Below, in pieces: positions 9,225 to 18,853 of a stretch of 64,000 nt of DNA. Numbering within the stretch: the first letter of the stretch is position 1; every line of letters starts with the position of its first letter. The stretch is from positions 43,896 to 107,895 of the forward strand of contig NZ_DGDC01000022.1 in the NCBI RefSeq assembly GCF_002385225.1, read 5' to 3'. The stretch is from Psychrobacter sp. UBA3962 (GTDB lineage Bacteria > Pseudomonadota > Gammaproteobacteria > Pseudomonadales > Moraxellaceae). The notes under the pieces are model-generated. The model saw nothing but the letters and a program-made list of their open reading frames with translations, made no database searches and had not been told where the DNA came from. A program made the position numbers and the translations under genes.

Positions 9225-10562
9225 ATGCAAAACGGACAAAAAATCGGGTTAGCTATGCTCACCGCCATCGTGTTTAGCTCAATGGTTGGGGCGGGCATCT
9301 TTAGCTTACCGCAAAACATGGCCGAAGTTGCAGGTGCAAATGCCATTATTACCGCTTGGCTCATCACCGGTGTGGGTATCTTATTTCTCGCCGGCTGTTT
9401 TTTGCATTTATCACGTCTTAAGCCTGAGCTGGACGGTGGTATTTATACTTATGCCAAAGAGGGCTTTGGCGATTTAGCAGGCTTCTTTTCGGCTTGGGGA
9501 TACTGGTTGTGTGCCACCATTGGTGTGGTGGGCTACTTGGTGGTAGCGTTTGCTGCCTTGGGCAGTTTTGTCGACACACCAAGTCAGACTATCTTTGGCG
9601 AGGGCAATACCTTGTGGGCCCTATTGGGTGAGTCTTTCATCTTGTGGCTGGTACACTATCTGGTGCTGCGGGGTGTCAAACAGGCAGCCTTTATCAACTT
9701 GCTAGCAACTTTGGCAAAAAGCTTACCCCTTATCGCTTTTATTGTATTTGCATTTTATGCGTTTGATATTGAGACTTTTAATACCGATCGCGCTGGCACG
9801 ACTTTAAACGTACCTTTTATGGATCAAGTTAAAAACACAATGCTCATTACTTTATGGGTGTTTACCGGTATTGAAGGGGCCACTGTCCTCTCGCAGCGGG
9901 CCAAGCGTCGCTCTGATATCGGACATGCTACCTATATTGGCGTAATTCTGGCTTTGGTGTTATATATTGCCATCACACTTCTTTCATTGGGAGTGATGAG
10001 CCGGGTCGATGTTGCAGCATTGAGTAACCCCTCTATGGCTGGCATCATGGCACACATGACAGGGAGTGTCGGTAAATGGGTGATTAGTATTGGTCTTATT
10101 ATTTCTGTGTTGGCCTCTTATTTAAGTTGGATTTTGTACTCTGCTGAAGTGCCCTATACCGCAGCTAAGTACCATGCTTTCCCGCGTCTTTTTACCAAAC
10201 AAAATGAACAAGGCACACCAACAGCTTCCCTAACACTGACTAGCTTAACCGTGCAACTGTGTCTATTAATGATATTTTTGACAGGCGAAGGCTATAACCT
10301 GTTAGTGGTTATCTCAACCTCCATGATTCTGATACCCTACTTCTTGGTCGGTGCCTATTTGGTCAAGATATCTTTTGCACAATCAGAGCGATGGTCTATC
10401 AAGGCAGTGGGGCTTGGTGCAAGTGTGTATGGTATCTGGCTGATTTATGCGGCAGGTATCGATAACTTATTACTGTCATTATTGCTCTATATACCGGGTT
10501 TAATGATTTTTTACTATAGTCGTTATCAAGCACGCCAGCAGACCTTACAAAACAAGCTATAA
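9225..10562 (+). CDS. APC-superfamily amino-acid permease (basic amino acid/polyamine antiporter type)
   Basis: A 445-residue integral membrane protein with about 12 hydrophobic segments. The N-terminus carries the APC signature in TM1 (SSMVGAGIFSLPQNMA, with the G-A-G-I-F unwound helix), and TM6-7 includes TLWVFTGIEGATVLS and the following RAK. The layout and motifs resemble arginine/ornithine and lysine permeases (ArcD, LysP-like antiporters) more than the MmuP S-methylmethionine permease. It starts 4 bp after the homocysteine methyltransferase stop, so it is probably translated from the same mRNA. Substrate: a cationic amino acid, or by context S-methylmethionine (inference). Confidence 0.85.
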   Translation: MQNGQKIGLAMLTAIVFSSMVGAGIFSLPQNMAEVAGANAIITAWLITGVGILFLAGCFLHLSRLKPELDGGIYTYAKEGFGDLAGFFSAWGYWLCATIGVVGYLVVAFAALGSFVDTPSQTIFGEGNTLWALLGESFILWLVHYLVLRGVKQAAFINLLATLAKSLPLIAFIVFAFYAFDIETFNTDRAGTTLNVPFMDQVKNTMLITLWVFTGIEGATVLSQRAKRRSDIGHATYIGVILALVLYIAITLLSLGVMSRVDVAALSNPSMAGIMAHMTGSVGKWVISIGLIISVLASYLSWILYSAEVPYTAAKYHAFPRLFTKQNEQGTPTASLTLTSLTVQLCLLMIFLTGEGYNLLVVISTSMILIPYFLVGAYLVKISFAQSERWSIKAVGLGASVYGIWLIYAAGIDNLLLSLLLYIPGLMIFYYSRYQARQQTLQNKL

Positions 10563-10585
10563 ATATCGTGTGGCATACACAGTTG

Positions 10586-10631
10586 AATTAAAGAAGGCCC
10601 AAAAAACATGTTTTTTGGGCCTTCTTTAATT
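10586..10631. terminator. Long perfect-palindrome terminator between convergent genes
   Basis: A 46-bp perfect palindrome centred at 10608/10609, with GGCCC core arms and inner A6/T6 tracts. It lies between the permease (plus) and mdaB (minus) and probably ends transcription from both sides. Confidence 0.75.
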
Positions 10632-10688
10632 GTCTCGTAAATGAGTAAGTGGATTAATAATAATCTGATAAAAGCTAATTCCTAGCCA

Positions 10689-11273
10689 CTAATAAGCAAA
10701 AACGGCGGTCAAATGCGCTTGATAATTTTGTATATCACTATCAATAGTCGGATTTTTGATGACATCATTACTCATAAAGGTGGGCAATGGAGTCATACCT
10801 AAAAACTGATAGGCTTTATGAGTAGCAATATAGACCCCGTCCACGCCAGCCGCTTCAAAGAACTGCTTAGGATCGGTAAAGGCAATAGCGGGCGCATTCC
10901 AAGTGACTGAAAGCATGTATTGCTTGCCTTGTAACAAACCGCCAGAGCCATATTTCTTCGCAGGATCTTGACGCGTGCGTCCATCGCTTTGATATAAGCG
11001 GCCGTGACCTAGGGTAAACACCTCATCGATATACTTTTTAACGATCCAAGGCACACCCATCCACCAAGCTGGGGCCTGTTGAATGACCACATCTGCCCAA
11101 AGCCACTTTTGTATCTCCTCCTCTATATCATAGCCGGCATCAATATGAGTCACTTTTACCTGATGACCCAAGTTTAGCAAGTGTGCTTCGGCAGTCTGTG
11201 TCATGGTGTCATTAAGTTTGCCGTGCGAATGGGCAAAGTTTTTACCGCCATTTAATATCAATATGTTTTTCAT
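10689..11273 (-). CDS. mdaB: NAD(P)H:quinone oxidoreductase MdaB
   Basis: A 194-residue flavodoxin-fold protein closely matching E. coli MdaB (about 193 residues). It begins KNILILNGGKNFAHSHGKL and contains WADVVIQQAPAWWMGVPW, the HGRLYQSDGRTR stretch and KKYGSGGLLQGK. MdaB reduces quinones by two electrons using NADPH and FAD, protecting against redox-cycling compounds. The ATG at 11273 is used rather than an upstream in-frame codon at 11318, because family proteins start directly with the first beta strand. It lies 35 bp behind dkgB on the same strand and is probably co-transcribed, under the divergent YafC-like regulator. Confidence 0.93.
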   Translation of the reverse strand: MKNILILNGGKNFAHSHGKLNDTMTQTAEAHLLNLGHQVKVTHIDAGYDIEEEIQKWLWADVVIQQAPAWWMGVPWIVKKYIDEVFTLGHGRLYQSDGRTRQDPAKKYGSGGLLQGKQYMLSVTWNAPAIAFTDPKQFFEAAGVDGVYIATHKAYQFLGMTPLPTFMSNDVIKNPTIDSDIQNYQAHLTAVFAY

Positions 11274-11308
11274 GTTAACTGCTCTGTATCTATCCAATGT
11301 TTTTAATA

Positions 11309-12112
11309 TTAATCCCAAATTGGTGCCAGACCTTCAGGATTCACTTCGCGGCTGTTGGCTTCTAACTGATCAATTTGTGCCATTTGCTCATCACTTAAAG
11401 TTATGTTTTGGGCTTGTAGATTGCTGGCAAGATTCTCACGCTTCGTGGATGAAGGAATAACCGCATAGTCTTTGGCCAGTGCCCACGCTAAAATAACTTG
11501 GGCAGGAGTTTGTCCATTTTGCTCAGCTATTTTTTGGATTACCGCATCTTTTAGTGCTCTACCATAGGCCAAAGTCATATATGAAGTGACCTTTATGCGT
11601 TGTTGATGCATAAAACTAACCAATTTACGATTTTGTAGATAAGGACTAAGCTCTATTTGATTGGTTTCGATATTTTCAGCCCCTACCACATCGATGGCTT
11701 GTTGTAGTAATTCAATATTGAAATTAGACACTCCGATCTTCTTGGTTAAACCTAAGTTTTTTGCCTCAAGTAAGGCGATCATGTATTCTTCAAGTGGCAC
11801 AGGACCTGAAGGTGCTGGCCAATGGATCAGGGTTAAGTCTACGCTATCAACGCCCAGGTTATTTAAGCTTTCTTTGAGACTGGGGACAAGAGTGTCTTTG
11901 GATAAATTATCTACCCAGATTTTGGTGGTAAGATATATAGACTCGGTAGCAATACCGCTATTTTTTATCGCGGTACCAATGTCTGCCTCGTTGCCATATA
12001 TTTGTGCGGTATCTATGGCTCTATAGCCTAAATCTAGTGCATTTTCTACAGAGTTGATAACGGTCTCTCCTTGCAGTCTAAATGTACCTAAACCGAATTC
12101 TGGAAGTGTCAT
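11309..12112 (-). CDS. dkgB: Aldo/keto reductase, DkgB-like
   Basis: A 267-residue aldo/keto reductase, the same length as E. coli DkgB and recognisable along its whole length: [25 protein letters not shown] with the catalytic Asp/Tyr, LIHWPAPSG with the catalytic His, ISNF-type [19 protein letters not shown], and the NADPH loop [10 protein letters not shown]. It reduces 2,5-diketo-D-gluconate and short carbonyls such as methylglyoxal. The start at 12112 has an ACAGGTGA site; a longer frame from 12208 has no family match. It is divergent from a LysR gene, the same arrangement as yafC/dkgB in E. coli, and upstream of mdaB. Confidence 0.93.
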   Translation of the reverse strand: MTLPEFGLGTFRLQGETVINSVENALDLGYRAIDTAQIYGNEADIGTAIKNSGIATESIYLTTKIWVDNLSKDTLVPSLKESLNNLGVDSVDLTLIHWPAPSGPVPLEEYMIALLEAKNLGLTKKIGVSNFNIELLQQAIDVVGAENIETNQIELSPYLQNRKLVSFMHQQRIKVTSYMTLAYGRALKDAVIQKIAEQNGQTPAQVILAWALAKDYAVIPSSTKRENLASNLQAQNITLSDEQMAQIDQLEANSREVNPEGLAPIWD

Positions 12113-12242
12113 ATAATTCACCTGTCTTTTATGGTAAACGTTAAGGTTATAAGCAATATTACTTGTTGAGAGACAGTATATATAGACAGTTAATTGATAA
12201 GAAGGCACAGTAAATCAAAATTCTTTTGCATAAGAGTCAACA

Positions 12243-13142
12243 ATGAAAGTCACCCTTAATGAGCTTGATACTTTTATAAGTATTGTTGACACTGGCAGTA
12301 TAAGTCAGGCGGCTGAATACCTAGATGTTACGGTATCAGCAGTAAGTAGATCTTTAGCGAGGTTGGAGAAAAAGTTAGATACGGCATTATTTAGACGCAC
12401 AACAAGACGTCTGGAGCTGACCCAAGAGGGTGAGATGTATTTAGCACGGATACGGGGTGTATTAAATGATCTAGAAGCTGCTGAGAATATGTTGATAAAA
12501 AACAAAGAGGTGCCCTCAGGCAAGCTGAGAATCGACGCGGCTACCCCTTTTATGCTACATGTCATTACTCCACTGATGACAAAATATAGCCAAGCCTATC
12601 CACAAATCGATATTGAACTGGTAAGCAATGAAAATTTGGTAGATTTATTAGAGGAGCGAACCGATGTGGCAGTGCGCATTGGAGAGCTAAAGGACTCTAC
12701 CTTAAGTGCGACACCACTAGGCTTAAGTCAGATTCGAATTCTAGCCAGCCCAGAATATCTACAAAAACATGGTACACCGCAAAGTGTAGAAGATTTGGCT
12801 CACCATCAGTTATTGGGTTTTAATTCTCTACCCAAGCTAAATGATTGGCCAATATATGATACTTTTAATAATTTATTTCATGCTCAGACCAATATAAAAG
12901 CCGATAGCGGGGAAACTTTAAGACAATTAGCCTTATGCGGTACTGGCATTGTCTGCTTATCTGATTTTATGACTCAACAAGACCTCAAAGAAGGGCGACT
13001 GATTGAATTATTTGCTGATAGCACAATAAAAATGCAGCAGCCCATTAACCTAGTCTACTATAGGAATAGAAAGCTATCACAGCGGGTCAGCTCATTCATT
13101 GAGTTTATAAAAAAAGAGCTGAGTACCACTAAGCTTTTTTAA
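12243..13142 (+). CDS. yafC: LysR-family regulator, YafC-like
   Basis: A 299-residue LysR-type regulator. The winged helix-turn-helix spans residues 5-65 (GSISQAAEYLDVTVSAVSRSLARLE type sequence, then RTTRRLELTQEG). The effector domain spans about 90-295 and includes LRIDAATPFMLHVITPLM and SGETLRQLALCGTGIVCLSDFM, which match E. coli YafC. It is divergent from dkgB with a 130-bp shared promoter region, so it most likely controls dkgB-mdaB in response to a reactive carbonyl or redox signal (inference). Confidence 0.88.
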   Translation: MKVTLNELDTFISIVDTGSISQAAEYLDVTVSAVSRSLARLEKKLDTALFRRTTRRLELTQEGEMYLARIRGVLNDLEAAENMLIKNKEVPSGKLRIDAATPFMLHVITPLMTKYSQAYPQIDIELVSNENLVDLLEERTDVAVRIGELKDSTLSATPLGLSQIRILASPEYLQKHGTPQSVEDLAHHQLLGFNSLPKLNDWPIYDTFNNLFHAQTNIKADSGETLRQLALCGTGIVCLSDFMTQQDLKEGRLIELFADSTIKMQQPINLVYYRNRKLSQRVSSFIEFIKKELSTTKLF

Positions 13143-13211
13143 TACTATATGTTTATATGCGGTTTGTCAGGCTAACTACAATCAAATACGGGCCAAGTAA
13201 CTGGTCGGTAA

Positions 13212-13922
13212 TTAAAACCAACCCTCTTCCAAAAGATCCTCAGTATTACTGAGCTCAAAGCTAGTAACCAAATCATAAAAGGTGCCAGGATCTTCAATGC
13301 CTTTAAGCAAATCTCGCTTATGTAGAGCCACAAACATAGCTAGTGAATAAGCTGCGCAATGAACAGACTTCTTTGGGTTAAATGAGATATCAGTAAAAGC
13401 CTGATATTGAACCACTTCTTCATGTAATTCTGGATGTTGTTTTAGAGCGTTGATATAAAGCCAGTCATAAAAAGTGGTTAATGGTTCAACACCCCACTCC
13501 ATACCAAAATAATCATAACCAGTTAACTCACCAGATGAGATTAAACGCTCATCTTTTCTCGCCTGCCTAGGTTTCTCAGTCAGTAAATCCAAATAAGGTC
13601 CGCCTTGTTCAAACACCTTGCTGGCTTGAAATGCGTTCTCAACACTGCTCTTTTGTCCATTATCATTGGTAATTTGTAAGCTATATGGACTTAGTGGAAA
13701 GCTTAATTTATTGCCTGATTTGGTAGACAGCTCTAATACATTTTTAAAGCCATATTTCTTTTTTATGACTCGGTGCAGATCGTTAAGGGTCTTTTTCTTC
13801 TGTCTAGTAGCAAATCCCACATGCCGCTCAATTCGAACCATATCAGTTTTTACCAGATTATCACTGCCCACTCTTGGCATAAATACCGGTTTATATTCCA
13901 TGGGAGTTGTTGCTTGTTCCAT
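13212..13922 (-). CDS. DarT1-associated NADAR-type protein (DUF6977-like), orphan
   Basis: A 236-residue protein resembling the NADAR antitoxins that accompany DarT1 DNA ADP-ribosyltransferases. Recognisable parts are LSTKSGNKLSFPLSPY at about 64-79, VENAFQASKVFEQGGPYLDLL at about 93-113, ARKDERLISSGELTGYDYFG, then FYDWLYINAL and the NPKKSVHCAAYSLAMFVAL block. NADAR domains remove ADP-ribose from nucleobases. No DarT-like gene is adjacent: neighbours are yafC (convergent) and a DUF962 gene. It could be an orphan antitoxin, an anti-phage or repair factor, or a housekeeping relative (inference). The start is uncertain; Met8 (13901) is an alternative. Confidence 0.72.
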   Translation of the reverse strand: MEQATTPMEYKPVFMPRVGSDNLVKTDMVRIERHVGFATRQKKKTLNDLHRVIKKKYGFKNVLELSTKSGNKLSFPLSPYSLQITNDNGQKSSVENAFQASKVFEQGGPYLDLLTEKPRQARKDERLISSGELTGYDYFGMEWGVEPLTTFYDWLYINALKQHPELHEEVVQYQAFTDISFNPKKSVHCAAYSLAMFVALHKRDLLKGIEDPGTFYDLVTSFELSNTEDLLEEGWF

Positions 13923-14060
13923 AACGAGGTGCCTTTTTCTTTAATGTACGTGCTATCAATAAATATTATTCAGTCTTAGCGAGGCAGTTTAGCCGATTGT
14001 TGACGATTTATCTTGTGCTATTTTTTAGTTTAATACAAACCATTAAAAATATACTAAGTA

Positions 14061-14099
14061 TAAAAAAACCGTCTTGATATTTATCTAATATCAAGACGG
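14061..14099 (-). terminator. Rho-independent terminator after the DUF962 gene
   Basis: A perfect 12-bp stem CCGTCTTGATAT/ATATCAAGACGG with a 7-nt loop is followed, on the minus strand, by seven T. It lies 39 bp past the DUF962 stop. Confidence 0.8.
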
Positions 14100-14137
14100 C
14101 TATTTCTAAATCTAACAGCGACTGGCTGCTATTAATA

Positions 14138-14530
14138 TTAACTGACTTTATCGAATTTTGGATCTTTCAAACTGACATTGCCTCGAAGGATGTCTGAATA
14201 CATCCGAAAGTCACTGATAAAGCTTTGCACCGGATATTTAAAAGTGGCGGGCTTGTTCTTCTCAAAAAAGAAGTGGCCGACCCAAGCGCAGGCATAACCG
14301 GCAGCAATACCTTTTAATACAGGACTCAGCCTACCTGTTTTTAATGCGGTCGCAAATCCAATCAAGCCGAAACTACTGCCAGCGAAATGTAATCTGCGAG
14401 ATATAACATTTTGATGTTCTTCGAGGTAAAAACTATAAAAGCTTTTATTGACGGGCTTGGTAGTAACTATTTGATGAGTTGGGGTGTTTTCTTCCGTAAT
14501 TATAGACTTGGTATCTAATGAGGTTTTCAT
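14138..14530 (-). CDS. DUF962 / Mpo1-like membrane protein
   Basis: A 130-residue protein. After about 30 variable residues comes the DUF962 signature: FYSFYLEEHQN with a conserved His, RRLHFAGSSFG with a second His, a hydrophobic pair, then WVGHFFFEKNKPATFKYP and ISDFRMY. In yeast Mpo1 the conserved histidines bind iron for alpha-oxidation of 2-hydroxy fatty acids, so the bacterial protein may be a membrane dioxygenase of the same type (inference from family). It is separated from the NADAR gene by a strong terminator, so it is transcribed on its own. Confidence 0.85.
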   Translation of the reverse strand: MKTSLDTKSIITEENTPTHQIVTTKPVNKSFYSFYLEEHQNVISRRLHFAGSSFGLIGFATALKTGRLSPVLKGIAAGYACAWVGHFFFEKNKPATFKYPVQSFISDFRMYSDILRGNVSLKDPKFDKVS

Positions 14531-14663
14531 GTCAGCATCCTTGCTTAATATTTATGACTTCTCGAGTCTTACCCAATCCAATATCCTTTAAACCTGACTC
14601 CTTGTCAAATATAAGACATTGAATACGCAGTCTTTAATGCGTGTCTGCCATACTTTAATCTTA

Positions 14664-15065
14664 CTAGTCTTTTTTCATTTTTACGACATTCATGCTTGGA
14701 TAAGCCAAATCGATTTTATACTTTTGACCACCACGAGATGCCTTGGTTTTTACAATACCTTGGCTGTGTTTATAGTCCACTTTCTCAACTCGGTAGCCCA
14801 TACTATTAAGCTTACGAGTGGCCAGTCTTTCAGCATTAACTCTATTATAGTCACTCTTATTATAATCTTTGCTTTTTTGCTTCTTTTTCTTATCTTTGTT
14901 TTTATGGCTATCATGTTTTTTATAATCACCCTTGCCATTCGGATAATAAACCCCTCCATTAGGATGATAAATAGGACCATCTAAGATTAGCGGAGTAGAG
15001 GTACATCCTGTAACTCCGAGCAATAGAGCGGTAATGCCTGTGGCCAGTACTTTAGATTTAGTCAT
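14664..15065 (-). CDS. Small Lys/Asp-rich lipoprotein with possible PepSY-like C-terminus
   Basis: A 133-residue predicted lipoprotein. The signal peptide ends in a lipobox (LLGVTGC). Next comes a short Pro/Gly/Tyr segment with repeated 'YxPNG' units (YHPNGG, YYPNGK) and a very charged Lys/Asp tract (residues about 50-75). The C-terminal 55 residues (ERLATRKLNSMGYRVEKVDY...) have the alternating pattern of a PepSY-like fold, which is only a resemblance. The start at 15065 has GGAAG 9 bp upstream; a longer frame to 15158 lacks a signal peptide. I do not recognise the gene, and no function is assigned. Confidence 0.75.
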   Translation of the reverse strand: MTKSKVLATGITALLLGVTGCTSTPLILDGPIYHPNGGVYYPNGKGDYKKHDSHKNKDKKKKQKSKDYNKSDYNRVNAERLATRKLNSMGYRVEKVDYKHSQGIVKTKASRGGQKYKIDLAYPSMNVVKMKKD

Positions 15066-15239
15066 GGTGATACTTCCATATTTAGTTAAGTGACATAATA
15101 AATATTGAAACAATAGTTTGAAATATTTTATTACAAGTATGTGACTATAGTAGCCCACTTATATATAGGCTTAGTATCTTAAGCGTTATCAGTTGTAACT
15201 ATTCCTAGGCTAAATCAGTAAAGCAAGTTAAATCAAAGT

Positions 15240-15566
15240 TTATCGTTCACAAATTTCGGAGCGTACTATAAATCTCTTGCCCTCTGGTATCTCTAAAGAG
15301 AAGCTGGCACCGCGCCCTGATACCACATCTATAGTCAGGTCGGTATGTTTCCATAGTCCAAACTGCGCCTTGCCCATATAAAAAGGACAGCCGCCTATCT
15401 CCCCAACTAATACATCTTGCCCGCCCACTTTAAACTCACCTAGGGGGTAACACATGGGCGAGCTACCATCACAACAGCCCCCTGATTGGTGAAACATTAA
15501 ATCGCCGTGTTTTGATTTGAGCAATTCAATCAGCTCAATGCATGCTGGCGTGGCTTCGACTTTCAT
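15240..15566 (-). CDS. DUF779 domain protein
   Basis: A 108-residue protein matching DUF779 throughout, including LMFHQSGGCCDGSSPMCYP with clustered cysteines, VGEIGGCPFYMG, and FSLEIPEGKRFIVRSE. The Cys-rich loop suggests metal binding. DUF779 genes are typically found beside acetaldehyde dehydrogenase and alcohol dehydrogenase genes, as here, but the biochemical role is unknown. A bidirectional terminator lies between it and adhP, so it probably has its own promoter or depends on read-through. Confidence 0.88.
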   Translation of the reverse strand: MKVEATPACIELIELLKSKHGDLMFHQSGGCCDGSSPMCYPLGEFKVGGQDVLVGEIGGCPFYMGKAQFGLWKHTDLTIDVVSGRGASFSLEIPEGKRFIVRSEICER

Positions 15567-15642
15567 AAAGGTGCTCCTAGCTATTAAAAGCTTGGTAAAT
15601 GAGGACTATGCAAGTAAAAGCATAGGTTGGTTATACAGATAT

Positions 15643-15710
15643 AAAAAAGGGCGCATCGCTCTTAATCTACATCGTAAGTGATGAGACTAAAATCGATGTG
15701 CCCCGTTTTT
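15643..15710 (-). terminator. Terminator of the aldehyde/alcohol dehydrogenase operon
   Basis: Stem GGGCGCATCG (15649-15658) pairs with CGATGTGCCC (15694-15703), with one G-U pair and a 35-nt loop. It is flanked by A6 on the left and T5 on the right, so it could act in either direction. It lies 82 bp past the adhP stop. Confidence 0.55.
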
Positions 15711-15791
15711 AACAGCAGTATATGCTTGGTTAGTTAGATAAGTATCAATGCTTTCATGATATCTATCAAACTAATTGCATAAACACACTAA

Positions 15792-16820
15792 CTACTTAGA
15801 ATAATCGATGACAATGCGGCCCTCGATTTTTCCTTGTCGCATACGCTCAAAAATATCATTGATATTTTCTAGAGGCTCTGCAGAGACCGTAGCCTTAACC
15901 TTGCCTTCTGCCGCCATATCTAGCGACTCTTGTAAGTCAAGACGAGTACCTACAATAGAGCCTCGGATGGTAATACCATTTAGTACGGTATCAAAGATGG
16001 AAACTGGAAACTCACCTGTTGGTAAGCCATTACAAACCAATGTACCACCGCGGCGTAGCATGGCTAAGGCTTGATCGAACGCTTTTGCTGAAACTGCAGT
16101 GACTAAAGCACCGTGAGCGCCGCCAATCTCTTGTTGCAGATACTCACCCGGATCGGTATTCTTGGCGTTCACCACAACTTTAGCGCCCAGTCTTTTGGCA
16201 AAGTCTAGCTTCTCATCATCAATATCTACCGCAGCGACGTTAAGCCCCATAGCAATGGCATATTGCACGGCCATATGACCCAGCCCGCCGATACCTGAAA
16301 TAACCACCCAGTCGCCTGGTTTGGTATCGGTCATTTTTAGGCCTTTATAGACAGTGACACCGGCACACAGTACTGGAGCAATTTCAATAGAGTCTACGCC
16401 TTCAGGGATAATGCCGACATAGTTGGCATCTGCCAGTACATATTCCGAGAAGCTACCATTTACCGAGTAACCAGAGTTTTCCTGTTTTTCACATAAAGTT
16501 TCCCAACCGCCCAAGCAGTGAGTACAGTGTCCACAAGCTGAGTACAACCAAGGCACTCCAACGCGATCACCCTTTTTGACATGGTGTACGTTGTCACCAA
16601 CCTCAGTAATAATCCCTACCCCTTCGTGACCTGGAATAAAGGGTGGATTTGGTTTGACGGGCCAATCCCCTTCTACTGCATGAAGATCCGTATGACAAAC
16701 CCCAGACGCTTCCATTTTTACTACGATCTGCCCTGGACCTGCCGTTGGTATATCCACTTCTTCAATCTTTAGAGGCTGATTAAACTCATGAAGTACAGCT
16801 GCTTTCATTTTATTAGACAT
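15792..16820 (-). CDS. adhP: Zinc-dependent alcohol dehydrogenase AdhP
   Basis: A 342-residue medium-chain dehydrogenase of the AdhP type. Catalytic zinc ligands lie in [16 protein letters not shown] (Cys about 42, His) and GHEGVG. The structural zinc cluster is C-x2-C-x2-C-x7-C around [18 protein letters not shown]. The NAD-binding motif is [13 protein letters not shown], and the acidic residue in VDIDDEK implies NAD preference. It oxidises ethanol and other primary alcohols or reduces the aldehydes. AAGGAATT precedes the ATG. It follows the aldehyde dehydrogenase gene by 45 bp, giving a two-step alcohol to acid route. Confidence 0.93.
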   Translation of the reverse strand: MSNKMKAAVLHEFNQPLKIEEVDIPTAGPGQIVVKMEASGVCHTDLHAVEGDWPVKPNPPFIPGHEGVGIITEVGDNVHHVKKGDRVGVPWLYSACGHCTHCLGGWETLCEKQENSGYSVNGSFSEYVLADANYVGIIPEGVDSIEIAPVLCAGVTVYKGLKMTDTKPGDWVVISGIGGLGHMAVQYAIAMGLNVAAVDIDDEKLDFAKRLGAKVVVNAKNTDPGEYLQQEIGGAHGALVTAVSAKAFDQALAMLRRGGTLVCNGLPTGEFPVSIFDTVLNGITIRGSIVGTRLDLQESLDMAAEGKVKATVSAEPLENINDIFERMRQGKIEGRIVIDYSK

Positions 16821-16865
16821 TTTTAATTCCTTTTAATCCATTGTTGCAACTTATCGGTGCTTATC

Positions 16866-18392
16866 TTAGAAAAAGCCCATGGCCTTAGGGCTATAAGACA
16901 CCAACATATTCTTGGTTTGCTGATAATGATCCAACATTATCAGATGGTTCTCACGGCCAATACCCGACTGCTTGTAGCCACCAAAGGCTGAGTGTGCCGG
17001 ATATATATGGTAGCAGTTGGTCCACACCCGACCTGCTTGGATACTACGGCCAAAACGGTAAGCTTTGTGCACACTACGGGTCCAAATACCTGAACCTAAG
17101 CCATATAGAGTGTCATTAGCTAAACGTAGTGCTTCCTCATCATCCTTAAAGGTAGTGACAGCAAGTACTGGACCAAAGATTTCTTCTTGGAAAATACGCA
17201 TGTCATTGGTGCCCTCAAAGATGGTGGGCTGCACATAATAGCCATTGCCCATATCGCCTTCATATTTAGCCTGCTCACCACCGACTAATACTTTGGCACC
17301 CTCTTTTTTACCAATATCTAGATAAGACAAGATTTTTTCTAGCTGATCTGAGCTGGCTTGCGCGCCTACCATGGTCTCAGTATCCAGTGGATTACCAAGC
17401 TTAATGGCCTTAACGCGCTCAATACAGCGTTTTATAAACTCATCATAGATACTTTCATGTACCAGTGCGCGCGAGGGACAAGTACAGATTTCACCCTGAT
17501 TCAGCGCAAACATCACCAGACCTTCCACTGCTTTATCTAAGAAATCATCATCCTCGTCCATAATATCAGCAAAGAAGATGTTCGGGCTCTTACCGCCCAA
17601 CTCAAGCGTTACAGGAATGATGTTTTCACTGGCATATTGCATGATTAGGCGACCTGTAGTGGTCTCCCCTGTGAAGGCAATTTTGCTAATGCGAGGGTTA
17701 GATGCTAAAGGTTTGCCGGCCTCTACCCCAAAACCATTGACTACGTTTAACACCCCTTTTGGCAAGATATCCGCCAATCCTATGGTCTCGATAAGATACA
17801 TAATGGAGGCTGGAGTCTGCTCAGCGGGTTTAAGTACGATACAGTTCCCTGCAGCCAATGCGGGTGCAATTTTCCAAACCGCCATTAACAGTGGGAAGTT
17901 CCAAGGGATAATCTGACCGACAACACCTAGGGGCTCATGGAAGTGATAGGCGACCGTGTCTTCATCAATTTGACTGATGCCACCTTCTTGGGCGCGGATT
18001 GCTCCGGCGAAGTAACGAAAATGGTCGACAGCCAACGGAATATCGGCTGCTAGGGTTTCTCTGACAGGCTTGCCGTTGTCGTAACACTCAGCCACTGCAA
18101 TTTTTTCAAGATTCTCTTCTATCTTATCAGCGATTTTTAGCAGGATATTGGAGCGCTCAGTTACACTGGTTTTACCCCAAGCCTCTTTAGCAGCATGGGC
18201 AGCATCTAGGGCTTTTTCAATGTCAGCAGCTTTTGAACGGGCGACTTGGCAAATAACTTTACCATCGATAGGACTGGTGTTTTCAAAATACTCACCATCA
18301 ACAGGGGCAACCCACTCTCCGCCAATAAAGTTGTCATATTTTTCGCGGAATTTAACTAAACTATTTTCAGTATTAGGGGTTTGATACAACAT
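16866..18392 (-). CDS. NAD(P)-dependent aldehyde dehydrogenase (AldB/ExaC type)
   Basis: A 508-residue aldehyde dehydrogenase, the usual length for the acetaldehyde dehydrogenases AldB of E. coli and ExaC of Pseudomonas. Key features are [16 protein letters not shown] (with the catalytic Asn), the NAD loop FTGETTTGR, the general base Glu in LELGGKSPN, and the catalytic Cys in [12 protein letters not shown], whose CTCPS form is typical of this subgroup. AAGGAG precedes the ATG. It is the first gene of the operon with adhP, followed by DUF779, so it likely oxidises acetaldehyde from ethanol to acetate. Confidence 0.92.
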   Translation of the reverse strand: MLYQTPNTENSLVKFREKYDNFIGGEWVAPVDGEYFENTSPIDGKVICQVARSKAADIEKALDAAHAAKEAWGKTSVTERSNILLKIADKIEENLEKIAVAECYDNGKPVRETLAADIPLAVDHFRYFAGAIRAQEGGISQIDEDTVAYHFHEPLGVVGQIIPWNFPLLMAVWKIAPALAAGNCIVLKPAEQTPASIMYLIETIGLADILPKGVLNVVNGFGVEAGKPLASNPRISKIAFTGETTTGRLIMQYASENIIPVTLELGGKSPNIFFADIMDEDDDFLDKAVEGLVMFALNQGEICTCPSRALVHESIYDEFIKRCIERVKAIKLGNPLDTETMVGAQASSDQLEKILSYLDIGKKEGAKVLVGGEQAKYEGDMGNGYYVQPTIFEGTNDMRIFQEEIFGPVLAVTTFKDDEEALRLANDTLYGLGSGIWTRSVHKAYRFGRSIQAGRVWTNCYHIYPAHSAFGGYKQSGIGRENHLIMLDHYQQTKNMLVSYSPKAMGFF

Positions 18393-18853
18393 GTGACACT
18401 CCTTGTGATTTTATGATGTCATAACCTTTTGTTATTTCTGAAGAAATAATCGTTAAGGCTAAGGTTTATAAACTGCAGTATTCCTTTGGCTGCTTAAATA
18501 TAGTAATGCTTAATCCTAAATAGAAAAAGGTGCTTATTGTATGCAATGCGGGTTTGAGTTATAAAAGATAGTTATAACTCCATTTACTATGAAACTTACG
18601 ATTAGCCCCGTTGAATTACTAGTCCAGTTAAATTACTAGTTAAGGTGTTAGCCACTTAATAGGCGCTAGGAGTCTTAGAACTAAATAACTCTTATAACCA
18701 AAAGAGTGGTTAGACATAACCATATTCAATTATTTGCCCTCCTACACGTGATAGTATATTGAGTTTTTTGAAAGTAAGGCTCTAAGCCTAGTGTCGCTGT
18801 CGCCACTGTCAGTTGCGCCCGATCCAAACTTTCTTTACTTATTTGAGGTATTT
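18393..18853. other. 461-bp divergent intergenic region
   Basis: This AT-rich region lies between the aldehyde dehydrogenase gene (minus) and the first Nramp gene (plus). A short imperfect direct repeat containing AATTACTAGT occurs twice within 18613-18641. No gene is visible. A frame opening at 18791 only extends the Nramp gene upstream without a ribosome site. Promoters for both sides must lie here, but none stood out. Confidence 0.4.

Noticed and set aside
11661..12026. 121-codon plus-strand frame over dkgB
   Set aside because: Antisense shadow of an aldo/keto reductase with full family match.
14619..14984. 121-codon plus-strand hydrophobic frame over the small lipoprotein gene
   Set aside because: The hydrophobic runs are the complement of the Lys/Asp-rich tract; the minus-strand gene has a lipobox and a ribosome site.
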